From: a bacterium
Lineage (GTDB): Bacteria > Acidobacteriota > Thermoanaerobaculia > Multivoradales > J023
Assembly: GCA_024226315.1 (NCBI GenBank)
Contig: JAAELT010000460.1
Location: forward strand, 37,864 to 101,863
Length of the DNA stretch: 64,000 nucleotides
Direction: 5' to 3'
Below, in pieces: positions 52,071 to 60,668 of this stretch (position 1 is the first letter of the stretch; every line of letters starts with the position of its first letter). The position numbers and the translations under genes were made by a program. The notes beneath the pieces were generated by a model. It had not been told where the DNA came from. It saw only the letters and a program-made list of their open reading frames with translations, and searched no databases.

Positions 52071-53546
52071 TCAGGAGTCCGCGCGAATCGCCGCCAGCGC
52101 GAGCTCGGCCGGGATCAGCTCGGAGGTTTCCAGCGCCTTCTTGTCGTAGGCGAGCTGAAAACGGCCGTCGGGGCGCCGGCGCTGACCGAGCACCGCGCCG
52201 AGGCTGACCGCCGGAATACCGCACATCTCGGCGATGCGCAGCACCGTGAAGTCCTCCATCTCGATCCAGCGGACCCCGGCGGAGGTCCACTGGCTGAGAA
52301 GGGCCGCGCGCTCGCGGCGCTCGAAGGCGCGGACCTCGCCCGCCACCCGGCCCTCGCCCGCCCGGTACAGCGGCCGTCCCTGGCCATGCCAGAAGAACGA
52401 CGTCGAGATCCCGGGGCCCTCGGCCAGCACCGTGGTCGGATCGCCCCAGTCGTCGCCGTGGGAGTCGATCTCGTCATCGGCGACCCGCGTCATGCCGCGC
52501 TCGGCGGCGGCGGCGCGGATCTTGTCCAGCCATGCCGCGGAAGGGTCGATCGGCGCCAGGGACTCGTCGTGGCAGCGGGTGGACAGAGCGATGGCCGCTG
52601 GTGGGACCTGGCTCAGGGTGCCGCGGGTGCCGCAGCGAATTGCGGCGCGCAGGTCGGGGGCCTCGCCGCCCTGGATCATGGCGATCAGCGCAGGCAGCTC
52701 GGAGAGCACGATCTCGACGCCGGCCTTGCCGACGCCGTGGGACGCCACCGCCACCTTCGCGCCGCCGGGCAGCTCGACGCCGTAGACCGCGTACTCGCGT
52801 CCGGACTCGTCACGCCCCGGCACGGTGAGGTCGCAGTAACAGCTGCTTTCCGCGTTGCGGCGCGCGCCGAGCTCCTCGTGCGCCAGCCGGGCGATACGCC
52901 GCGCGCGGCGCGGGCTGCCAACCACCAGCAGGTGGCGCACGCCCGCCAGCAGCTCGGGCCGGCTCGTCGCCGCAGTCTTCAGCTCGCCGGGCTTTGGAAG
53001 GTGCAGCACGAACTGCTCGAGCTCCCGGGCATCCCGGCTGCCGGAGTCGCTGCCGGCCAGCTCGCCGGCCAGGCTCTCGACCTCGAAGCCGTGCGGCAAC
53101 AGCGCCCGGACGGTGGTCAGCGTGACACGGGGATCGAGGGTACCGTCGGATCCGGGCCCGGCGGCGGCGATCACCTCGATGTCGGGATTCACCTCGTGCA
53201 GCGCCTGGCGGCAGTCGCCACACGGCTGCTGGGGCGCTGCCGAAACCGCGCAGTAGACCGCGACCGCCGTCACCTCGGGCCGTACCAGGCCGTCCTCGCC
53301 GGCCACCGAGTGCTCGGCATAGGCCTGGTGGATGGCATGGCGCTCGGCACACACCGAGCGGAAGGTCGCCAGCTCGTAGTTGTTGCCGGTGACGATCCGC
53401 TCCTCCCCCGCCGGCGTCTTGATGCGCACGGCCGCCCCCACCGGATAGTGGGAGTAGTCGCAGTGCGCGGTCTCGGCCGCTCCGCGGGCGGCATCGAGCA
53501 GCTCACGGCGCCAGCCTTCGAGATCTTCCCTTTGGATGGTTCGCAT
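52071..53546 (-). CDS. Fused cytidine deaminase - uridine phosphorylase
   Basis: A 491-residue protein with start ATG 53546 (GGAG upstream; the longer frame starts in noise). Residues about 1-175 form a tetrameric-type cytidine deaminase: catalytic CAE (C66-E68) and PCGDC (C109, C112) give the zinc site and proton shuttle. Residues about 180-491 form a PNP/UDP-family nucleoside phosphorylase: LLVVGSPRRARRIARLA, ASHGVGKAGVEIVLSEL, AIRCGTRGTLSQVP, WIEMEDFTVLRIAE. Together it would convert cytidine to uridine, then uridine to uracil plus ribose-1-phosphate in one chain. The second half resembles uridine phosphorylase, but the exact base is uncertain. Such a fusion is not a common arrangement; cytosolic, no signal. 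Confidence 0.85.
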   Translation of the reverse strand: MRTIQREDLEGWRRELLDAARGAAETAHCDYSHYPVGAAVRIKTPAGEERIVTGNNYELATFRSVCAERHAIHQAYAEHSVAGEDGLVRPEVTAVAVYCAVSAAPQQPCGDCRQALHEVNPDIEVIAAAGPGSDGTLDPRVTLTTVRALLPHGFEVESLAGELAGSDSGSRDARELEQFVLHLPKPGELKTAATSRPELLAGVRHLLVVGSPRRARRIARLAHEELGARRNAESSCYCDLTVPGRDESGREYAVYGVELPGGAKVAVASHGVGKAGVEIVLSELPALIAMIQGGEAPDLRAAIRCGTRGTLSQVPPAAIALSTRCHDESLAPIDPSAAWLDKIRAAAAERGMTRVADDEIDSHGDDWGDPTTVLAEGPGISTSFFWHGQGRPLYRAGEGRVAGEVRAFERRERAALLSQWTSAGVRWIEMEDFTVLRIAEMCGIPAVSLGAVLGQRRRPDGRFQLAYDKKALETSELIPAELALAAIRADS

Positions 53547-53807
53547 ATGTGCTCCGTCTCGGCGCCCAATCTCGTCACCGTCGACCTTTCCAGATGACGG
53601 CACCGTCTCCAGCGGCAGATCTCTCGGCCGGAGAAGCGATGACGGGCGTCCGATGATAGGGTAATCGAAGGTGGATCAGCCAGGGACGGCACTCCGCGTC
53701 ACCCCGGCGTCCATCTGGCCCGGATGTTGCTTTCCAGGTTTCCAGAGGCGTCGCTTTCCGCCGAGCGCCGCCGAGCAAGGAAGACAGGGTCGGCCAGCGA
53801 GGGCTCC

Positions 53808-53839
53808 GTGGTCCGAGGGCAGAGTGGTCCGAGGGCAGA
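53808..53839 (+). repeat. Two 16-bp tandem repeats upstream of the PEGA gene
   Basis: GTGGTCCGAGGGCAGA occurs twice without a gap, ending 33 bp before the PEGA start. A third partial GTGGCC follows. It lies in the leader between two divergent genes, where it could bind a regulator; or it may be a chance duplication. Confidence 0.55.
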
Positions 53840-53872
53840 GTGGCCGGCACCGCGGCTGAAAGGAGACCCACC

Positions 53873-54820
53873 ATGACGAGCAAGAGCAGAGCGCTCGGAC
53901 GTGCGCTGCCGCTGTCGATCGCGGCGATTCTGCTGCTGGTGATCGCTCCGCAGCTCATGGCGGACGACGTCGCCGCCAGAGCCCACGTCACGAGCTCTCA
54001 GCAGAACGTAAAGAAAGCCGGCTACAGCATCGGTATCGGCTTCGGTCACCATGGCCACTACGGTCATGGCCATTACCGTCACTACCGCCCCTACCGGTAC
54101 TGGTACCCTCACCTCTATGCCTACCCCTACTTCGCGTACCACGGCGCCTGGGGCGGCTATCCGCGCTCCCGCTACTTCGGCGGCCTGGACCTCAACGTCA
54201 AGCCGAAGAAGACCACCCAGGTCTACATCGACGGCAACTACGTCGGCGTCGCCGGGAGCTTCGACGGCTGGCCCGAGTACCTGTGGCTGGAGCCCGGCAA
54301 CTACGAGCTGATCTTCTACAACCCTGGCCACGAGACAGTTGTGCGTCAGGTCGAGGTGCGCCCGGGAATCACCCTCGACATCCGCGAGGTGATGCAGCCC
54401 GGCGAGTCGATCGCCGTCGAGGATCTGACCCGGGGAAAGCCCGCGAAACAGCCCGCACCGCGCATGGAGACGCGCAGGCCTCCGCCCGAGCCTCGTGACC
54501 GCGCCCCCGCGCCGGCCCCCGCACCCACCCGGCTCGCACGGCCCGACGTGATCGATGCCCGGCAAGAGCCTGCCCGCATGCTGCTTCAGGTGGCGCCCGC
54601 CGACGCCTCCGTCTACCTCGACGGCCGCTTCCTCGGCATCGCCGGCGAGATCGGCGAGCAGCGCGGCGGCATCCTGATCGATCCGGGAGAGCATACGCTG
54701 GAGATCGTGCGGCCCGGTTACAGCAACCGCGAGCTGACCTTCGAGGCCGAGCCCGGCAAGGCGGTCACGCTCGAGGTCGAGCTCGATCCGAGCGCTTCGA
54801 CGGCGGGCTTGTCGGTCTAG
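53873..54820 (+). CDS. Exported PEGA-domain protein with His/Tyr-rich segment
   Basis: A 315-residue protein starting at ATG 53873 with AAAGGAG about 8 bases before. Signal peptide ends near LMADD. Residues about 45-90 are rich in His, Tyr and Gly (GHHGHYGHGHYRHYRPYRYW), possibly metal-binding. Then two PEGA domains: QVYIDGNYVGVAGSFDGWPE..LWLEPGNYELIF and SVYLDGRFLGIAGEIGE..ILIDPGEHTLEIVRPG, separated by a Pro/Arg-rich linker. PEGA domains are beta-sandwich surface modules found in S-layer and envelope proteins. Function unknown. It is divergent from the deaminase gene and convergent, 6 bp apart, with the TPR gene. Confidence 0.85.
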   Translation: MTSKSRALGRALPLSIAAILLLVIAPQLMADDVAARAHVTSSQQNVKKAGYSIGIGFGHHGHYGHGHYRHYRPYRYWYPHLYAYPYFAYHGAWGGYPRSRYFGGLDLNVKPKKTTQVYIDGNYVGVAGSFDGWPEYLWLEPGNYELIFYNPGHETVVRQVEVRPGITLDIREVMQPGESIAVEDLTRGKPAKQPAPRMETRRPPPEPRDRAPAPAPAPTRLARPDVIDARQEPARMLLQVAPADASVYLDGRFLGIAGEIGEQRGGILIDPGEHTLEIVRPGYSNRELTFEAEPGKAVTLEVELDPSASTAGLSV

Positions 54821-54826
54821 GTCAAT

Positions 54827-56146
54827 TCAGAGCGGCGCCCGCTTGTGGGGGGCGCCGCCGAGCGCCGGCGCCGCTTCCAGATCGCCCGCCGCCGAGCCGG
54901 CATCGCGCAGCCGGCGAGCCTCGGAGCGGGCGTGCTCGGCGGCTTCCGGGTCGCCGATTTCGTCGTAGTACTTGCCGAGCAGGGAGTGGTCCTCACCGCC
55001 CAAGCGTCCGCGAAGAGCCTGCGCCACCAGGGTCATGAGCTGGTGGACGCGATCGGCGTGGCCGCCCTGGTCGAGGTAGAGCGAGGCAAGGAACCGGATC
55101 GACGGCAGGTGCTTCGGCGGCTTGGCGCAACCGCCGCTGGCGCAGCTCGGCGCGATCGACGCCTCCAGGCAGTCGATGGCCGCGGCACGCTCGCCGGAGC
55201 GGCCCAGCGCCATAGCCAGCTGGTGGGAGAAGGCCGGGCGCGACGGATACCGGATCGCCGCGCCGGTCAGGAACCGGCGAGCCTCGTCGAGCCGGTTCTC
55301 CGCCAGCAGGGCCTCGCCGTAGATCTCGGAAAGTGCCGGATTGTCGGCCGCCGGATCGGCCAGATCGCCGAGCCGCTCGATCACCTGCCGCCCACGCCCC
55401 AGGCCCAGCATGGCGTCGGCCCAGAATCCCGGCACCGAGAGCTCACCGACGCGGTCGAGCGGCTCGTCGCCGAACGCCTCCCAGGCCGTCTCCAGGTCGT
55501 CCACGGCGCCCTCGGCGTCGCCCAGCATCAGGCGGCAGCGGCCGCGCTCGAAATGGAGCACGGGGTCCTCGGCGCCGTCGGCCAGATCGTCGAGCACCGG
55601 CATCGCCTTCTCGGGCCGGCCCTCGTTGAGATCCACGTAGGCCCGGCGGAAGGCCGCCGGCAACGAAGTGTAGAGCTCGGCGGCCGACTCTCGAAACATG
55701 TCGACCAGCGCCATGTAGTGGCTGTCGGGATCGACCTCGGTCCCCGGCTCGACGTCCGCTTCGGGCGGTGGCTCCCAGGGAGCCTCCTGCTCAGCTTCCT
55801 CGGCGCGAGTGAGCAACGCCGCACGCCGCTCCGTGAGCTCGGCCCGGCGAGGCTCGTCGTCGAGGTGCTCGATGGCGGTCTCGAGCCACTCGGCGGCGTC
55901 CTCGAAGTACTCCGAGGACTCCGCCAATGCCGCCTTCTCGAGCGCGCCGTCTACCAACGCTCGCCGGGCCCGCCGCGCCACGTCGGCGGCGCTCTGCTCC
56001 TGAGACGGGGAGCCCCGGCCGGCGGCACGCTCGGCGAGCTCCAGGGCCCGCTCGATCTCACCCTTGGCGAGGAGCGTCTCGGCGCGCTCGATATCGCGGC
56101 GCGGATCGCCATCCGAGCCGCCGAGGAGTCGTTTCAGGAATCCCAT
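54827..56146 (-). CDS. TPR-repeat protein, cytosolic
   Basis: A 439-residue protein, start ATG 56146 (MGFLKRLLGGSDGDPRR); the longer frame upstream is Arg-rich shadow. GGAGG sits too near the ATG to be ideal. Helical, mostly TPR and TPR-like units: RAETLLAKGEIERALELAERA, AVDDLETAWEAFGDEPLDRV, AENRLDEARRFLTGAAIRYP. No enzyme motif or membrane segment. It also has two Cys close to the C-terminal third (SCASGGCAKPP). A partner-binding role is likely; the partner is unknown. Its 5' end is divergent with the decayed glyoxalase-like gene. Confidence 0.7.
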   Translation of the reverse strand: MGFLKRLLGGSDGDPRRDIERAETLLAKGEIERALELAERAAGRGSPSQEQSAADVARRARRALVDGALEKAALAESSEYFEDAAEWLETAIEHLDDEPRRAELTERRAALLTRAEEAEQEAPWEPPPEADVEPGTEVDPDSHYMALVDMFRESAAELYTSLPAAFRRAYVDLNEGRPEKAMPVLDDLADGAEDPVLHFERGRCRLMLGDAEGAVDDLETAWEAFGDEPLDRVGELSVPGFWADAMLGLGRGRQVIERLGDLADPAADNPALSEIYGEALLAENRLDEARRFLTGAAIRYPSRPAFSHQLAMALGRSGERAAAIDCLEASIAPSCASGGCAKPPKHLPSIRFLASLYLDQGGHADRVHQLMTLVAQALRGRLGGEDHSLLGKYYDEIGDPEAAEHARSEARRLRDAGSAAGDLEAAPALGGAPHKRAPL

Positions 56147-56190
56147 GCCTCCAATGCTAACCTCGATCCGCGATCGAACACCACGCGAAC

Positions 56191-56334
56191 ATGCTCGACC
56201 ACCTGCTCTGGGGCGTCCCGGATCTCGAACGGGGGGTCCACGACTTCGCCGAGGCCACCGGCGTGCGTGCCGCCGCCGGCGGCCGCCATGCCGGCGTCGG
56301 CACACAACGGCGCCACCGCGCCGGGCAAACGTAA
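56191..56334 (+). pseudogene. Decayed glyoxalase-like (PF13468) gene start
   Basis: 47 codons reading MLDHLLWGVPDLERGVHDF then AEATGVRAAAGGRHAGVGT match the opening of glyoxalase-like domain proteins (LDHLLxGVPDLxxAVxxLxxxTGVxPxxGGRHxGxGTxN), after which the frame changes to QRRHRAGQT and a stop. So the gene is broken by frameshift or deletion after about 38 codons. Nothing downstream to the kinase start continues the family. Confidence 0.65.
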
Positions 56335-56504
56335 AAGCGTGTAGCGGGTAAACGAGGCTCCAGCCGCCGTACGAGATCGGAGTCGAAGGTCGCGATCGAC
56401 AGGAACACCGCCGCCGCCACGGCCCGTTGAGGCTGCGGTGCTTTACCGTGCGTCGGTGCTATATTGAATCCTCCGTTCACACCCCGCTCCCGAGGAGCTC
56501 TCGC

Positions 56505-59255
56505 GTGCCGCAGACCGTCGCCACCGGCCAGCTGGTCGCCGACCGCTTCCACATCGTCCGCTTTATCGACGAGGGCGGTATGGGTGAGGTCTACGAGGCC
56601 GACGACCGGGTGCTCGGCGAGCGCGTGGCGCTGAAGTTCCTGAGCCATCGCTCGATCGGCGACGAGCGGGTCAAGAAGCGATTCCGCCGCGAGATCCAGC
56701 TCGCCCGCAAGGTCACCCACCGCAACGTCTGCCGGCTGCACGATCTCTACCAGCACACGCCGACGGAAGGCCTGCTCGCCGGCCGTGAGGTGGCCTTCGT
56801 CACCATGGAGCTGCTCCAGGGGGAGACCTTGGAGCACCACCTCCATGACAAGGGCAAGCTGACCGAGGACGAGGCTCTGCCGCTGGTCTTGCAGATGGCC
56901 GACGCCCTGGCCGCGGCCCACGCCGCCGGGGTGATCCACCGTGACTTCAAGACCTCGAACGTCATGCTCGTGCCCGGCGACGGCGAGGCCGAGGAGCTGC
57001 GCGCGGTAGTCACCGACTTCGGCCTCGCCCGAACCACCGTCCGGAGCGCGGAAGACACGCTCACTCCTCTCACCGGCGAGACGCGCATCGTCGGCACCGC
57101 CGACTACATGTCCCCGGAGCAGCTCTACGGCGAGGAGATCAGCCCGGCCTCGGACGTCTACGCCCTCGGGGTCGTGATCTTCGAGATGATGACCGGTAAG
57201 AAGCCCTACTCGGCCTCCAACCCCATGTCGCTGCTCGCCAAGCGCGTCAGTGAGCCGCCCGCGTCGCCGCGCGACTTCGAGCCGAACCTCGACGAGCATT
57301 GGGAGTCGGTGATCCTCGACTGCCTGAAGAACGACTCGGCGGAGCGCCTGGCCACGCCCCGCGACGTGGTCGGCGCCCTCCTCGGCGAGGACTCGGGGCT
57401 AGGCACCAATCCCTCGGGAAGCATGGTCCTGCCGGCGAGCTTTCAACGGGAGTCCGGAGCCGATCGGAATCAGGCGCGACGGCGCCGGGGCTGGATTCTG
57501 GTGGCGGCCCTGCTCGCGGGCATCACCGCCGGCGCGGTGCTCTGGTGGAGCCTGTCCGGGCCCCCGGCGCCGACGCCCATGACCAGCTTTAATCCTGTCC
57601 AGCTCACCACGTCGGCCGGGCTCGAGCTCGACCCGACGTTCTCGCCCGACGGCACCGCGCTGGCCTACAGCTCAGATCAGGGAGGCTCGTTCGAGATCTA
57701 CATTCGCGATCTGACCCCTGGAGGACGTGAGAGCCGCCTCACCGACGACGGCGGCCAGAACTTCGAGCCCGCCTGGTCACCCGACGGCTCGTCGGTCGCC
57801 TATCACTCGAAGGAGAAAGGGGGCATCTGGACGATCCCGACCGGCGGCGGCGCGCCGAGCCGGTTGACGCAGTTCGGATCGCGGCCCGCCTGGGCGCCCG
57901 ACAGCTCTCAGGTCGCCTTCCAGTCCGAGAGCTCGCCACAGCTCTCCGACACCGCCTCCCCCGCCCTGGCGCTCTCGACCCTCTGGCTGGTGCGCCGCTC
58001 CGGCGAGGATCAGCGGCAGTTGACGCTGGCGGGTCAGCCGCCCGGCGCCCACGCCGCTCCGGCCTTCTCGCCCGACGGCCGGCGCATCGCCTTCTCCGTG
58101 TCTCCGCAACGCGGCGCGTCCGAGATCTGGTCGGTAGGTATCGACGGCGAGGGCCTGTCGCTGGTCGCCAGTGAGCCGTCGACAGCCTACGATCCGACCT
58201 ACGCCGCCGACGGACGTAGCGTCTACTTCTCTGCCCTCGCCCGCGAGGTCAATTCGCTGTGGCAGGTGCCGGTGTCGCCGAAGACGGGCGAGCCCACGGG
58301 CGAGCCGGTCCAGATCGCCAACCTCGGCCTTGCCAGCATCCGCCAGCTGGCCACCACGGCCGACGGCTCCCGGATGGCCTATGCGGCGATGAAGACGATC
58401 AGCAACCTGTGGACACTGCCGATCGCCTTGCCGACTTCCGAGCCGGCGGGCACCCCATCCCCGCTCACTCACGGCACCGGACGCAACAACCGGCCGGACT
58501 TCTCTCCCGATGGGGACCGCCTCGCCTTCGACCGCTGGCAGCACGGCTTCGAGATCGCGATCTGGGTGATGGGCGCGGACGGCGAGGACACTCGCCAGCT
58601 CACCGTCGAGCCGTGGACCCACACGCAAGCTTCTTGGCTGCCCGACGGCTCGCGGCTGGCCTACCTTTCCCGCAAAGACGACACCCGTGGCCTGTGGTCC
58701 TTCGATCTGCGCTCCGGCGCCCAGGAGCAACTGGCCGAGCTCGGCGCCGACGTCGATTGGGCGAGCCTCTCCCCCGACGGTAACCAGCTCGCCTATCACT
58801 CCCGCTCCCAGGGGCTGGGTTTCAACCTGTGGATCCTGGACCTGGCCGGCGGCGAGAGCCGGCAGCTCACCTTCGCCGACGATTTCATGGGCTTCCCGTG
58901 CTGGTCAAAGGACGGCGCCTGGCTCGCCTTTCAGCACAAGAAGGGCGAGGACAGCCACCTGATGGTCATGCCCGCGGCCGGCGGCGAGCCCCTGCAGCTG
59001 ACCTTCGAGCCCGGGCAGAACTGGCCGTTCAGCTTCTCGCCGGACGGCGACAAGGTGGCCTTCGCGGCGTTGCGTGACGGTGAGTGGAACCTGTGGTGGG
59101 TGTCGCGCAGCACCGGCGAGCAACACCGCCTCACCGAGTCACCGCGGCTGAACGCCTACGTCCGCTACCCGGCCTGGTCACCGCGCGGCGACCGCATCAT
59201 CTACGAGATGGCCGAGACCACCGGCGACATCTGGTTGGTGGAAAGCGGAGGTTAA
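56505..59255 (+). CDS. Transmembrane Ser/Thr kinase with TolB-like (PD40) propeller (kinase 4)
   Basis: A 916-residue protein; GTG 56505 with GAGGAG seven bases upstream is preferred over the longer frame. Kinase domain about 15-290: GGMGEVYEAD, K44 in VALKFL, HRDFKTSN (D147), DFG (D171), GTADYMSPEQ. A membrane helix at about 329-350 (GWILVAALLAGITAGAVLWW) follows, and the rest (about 365-916) is a TolB-type propeller with PD40 repeats (FSPDGTALAYSSDQGGSFEI, WSPDGSSVAYHSKEKG, FSPDGDRLAFDRW). The propeller is predicted outside the cytosol and could bind a ligand. It is not related to kinases 1-3 in its C-terminal part. The stop overlaps the PcnB-like gene stop by 3-4 bp (GTTAAC). Confidence 0.93.
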   Translation: MPQTVATGQLVADRFHIVRFIDEGGMGEVYEADDRVLGERVALKFLSHRSIGDERVKKRFRREIQLARKVTHRNVCRLHDLYQHTPTEGLLAGREVAFVTMELLQGETLEHHLHDKGKLTEDEALPLVLQMADALAAAHAAGVIHRDFKTSNVMLVPGDGEAEELRAVVTDFGLARTTVRSAEDTLTPLTGETRIVGTADYMSPEQLYGEEISPASDVYALGVVIFEMMTGKKPYSASNPMSLLAKRVSEPPASPRDFEPNLDEHWESVILDCLKNDSAERLATPRDVVGALLGEDSGLGTNPSGSMVLPASFQRESGADRNQARRRRGWILVAALLAGITAGAVLWWSLSGPPAPTPMTSFNPVQLTTSAGLELDPTFSPDGTALAYSSDQGGSFEIYIRDLTPGGRESRLTDDGGQNFEPAWSPDGSSVAYHSKEKGGIWTIPTGGGAPSRLTQFGSRPAWAPDSSQVAFQSESSPQLSDTASPALALSTLWLVRRSGEDQRQLTLAGQPPGAHAAPAFSPDGRRIAFSVSPQRGASEIWSVGIDGEGLSLVASEPSTAYDPTYAADGRSVYFSALAREVNSLWQVPVSPKTGEPTGEPVQIANLGLASIRQLATTADGSRMAYAAMKTISNLWTLPIALPTSEPAGTPSPLTHGTGRNNRPDFSPDGDRLAFDRWQHGFEIAIWVMGADGEDTRQLTVEPWTHTQASWLPDGSRLAYLSRKDDTRGLWSFDLRSGAQEQLAELGADVDWASLSPDGNQLAYHSRSQGLGFNLWILDLAGGESRQLTFADDFMGFPCWSKDGAWLAFQHKKGEDSHLMVMPAAGGEPLQLTFEPGQNWPFSFSPDGDKVAFAALRDGEWNLWWVSRSTGEQHRLTESPRLNAYVRYPAWSPRGDRIIYEMAETTGDIWLVESGG

Positions 59256-60574
59256 CGCCGGCGGCTTCGCGGCCGGCGACGACGACGCCGCTTGACCTCG
59301 ACGTGGGGCTTCGGCCGGCGCGGCCGCTGGCGCTGCGCCTCCTGCCAGGTCTCGAGCTGGCTCCGCCCCTCGCCGGTGGCGGCCACCAGGATCTCGAACA
59401 GCTGCAACGAGTCGTCGAAGGTGCTCTTGGACGCGAAACGCAACCGCTGGGCCGGCTTCCACTGGGGCGCGCAGAGACGGTGGAAACCCTCGAGCACGCG
59501 CATCAGGTGGGCCTTCTTGAAGTTGGCCAGCGAGAAACGCTCGAGGAAGGAATCGAGGGTGGCGTAGGCCAGCTTCAGGAATGCAGGCATCTCCGTGAAG
59601 CGGCCGCTGGCGCTCTCCATCTCGAACCGGCGCAGCATGATCCGGGGCAGCAACACGGCCGCCAGCAACACCGCGTCCGGCACTTCGCGCTTTTCGGCGA
59701 TCCACCGATCCAGAGTCGGCAGGATGCCGCTGAAATCGCCGGCGCCGCGCTCGGCGGCGGCGATCATCGCATGCACCTCGGGCAGCAGCACCTCGAGCAG
59801 GCCGAGCTCCAGCATCCACTGCATGGCGGCGCTCGCCTTGCCGCACCGGAGCAGCTGGAACAGCTCCTCGGTGAGGCGGGGGGCCGCGGCCAGCCGCAGA
59901 TCCTCGCGATGCGCCTGGATGGCTTCCTGGGTGTTCGGCTCGATGGTGAACCCCAGGCGGCCGGCGAACTCGCACGCTCGCAACATGCGCACGGGATCCT
60001 CACGAAAACGCAGATCGGGGTCGCCGATCACGCGGATCAGGCCCGCCTCGAGATCCTCTGTACCACCGACGTAGTCGATCACCGAGAAATCCGCGACATT
60101 GTAAAACAGGGCGTTGATGGTGAAGTCGCGCCTGAAGGCGTCCTCACGCGGGGTCCCGAAGGCGTTGTCGCTGGTGATCAACAGGTCTTCCGGGCCACCC
60201 TTCTGCTCCTCGGGATCGGGGGTCCGCCGAAACGTCGAGACCTCGACGATGCCGTCGCGAAAGATCACGTGGGCGAGGCGGAAACGCCGGCCGATGATGC
60301 GCGCGTTACGGAACAGGCGGCGCAAGTCCCGCGGCTCGGCATCGGTACAGACGTCGAAGTCCTTCGGCAGCTTGCCGAGCATGAGATCGCGCACGGCGCC
60401 GCCGCACATGTAGCCTTTGTAGCCCGCGTTCTTGAGTCGGTAGAGCACCTTGACGGCACCCTCCGAGATCAACTTCCGCGAGATCGAATGGTCCGGCCTG
60501 GCGACCACCACCGGCGCCATCTCGGCGCCTGGGTCGGTGTCGCGGGCGGGTTCAGTGTCATAATCCCCGAGCAC
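59252..60574 (-). CDS. pcnB: Poly(A) polymerase / tRNA nucleotidyltransferase family, PcnB-like
   Basis: A 440-residue protein; GTG 60574, GGAGG four bases upstream. The N-terminal nucleotidyltransferase domain has GGAVRDLMLGKLPKDFDVCTD (metal-binding DxD in DFDV) and IIGRRFRLAHVIF, the signature by which bacterial poly(A) polymerases differ from CCA-adding enzymes. RRDFTINAL, FREDPVRMLRACEFAGRLGF complete the fold. The C-terminus is strongly basic (RRRRRRPRSRRR), as in PcnB, for RNA binding. It adds A-tails to RNA 3' ends, promoting decay. Convergent with kinase 4; upstream is the amidohydrolase pair on the opposite strand. Confidence 0.9.
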   Translation of the reverse strand: MLGDYDTEPARDTDPGAEMAPVVVARPDHSISRKLISEGAVKVLYRLKNAGYKGYMCGGAVRDLMLGKLPKDFDVCTDAEPRDLRRLFRNARIIGRRFRLAHVIFRDGIVEVSTFRRTPDPEEQKGGPEDLLITSDNAFGTPREDAFRRDFTINALFYNVADFSVIDYVGGTEDLEAGLIRVIGDPDLRFREDPVRMLRACEFAGRLGFTIEPNTQEAIQAHREDLRLAAAPRLTEELFQLLRCGKASAAMQWMLELGLLEVLLPEVHAMIAAAERGAGDFSGILPTLDRWIAEKREVPDAVLLAAVLLPRIMLRRFEMESASGRFTEMPAFLKLAYATLDSFLERFSLANFKKAHLMRVLEGFHRLCAPQWKPAQRLRFASKSTFDDSLQLFEILVAATGEGRSQLETWQEAQRQRPRRPKPHVEVKRRRRRRPRSRRR

Positions 60575-60668
60575 GTCGCCTCCATTATAGCCTGGAAGCC
60601 GGTATAGCTTGAAAGACCGTTGCTCCCCGTCTCCGGGGCGCGAACATCGACACGCGGGAGATTGACCG

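Noticed and set aside
56157..57299. A 380-codon minus-strand frame across the kinase 4 start
   Set aside because: It is antisense to the kinase domain, whose catalytic motifs are intact.
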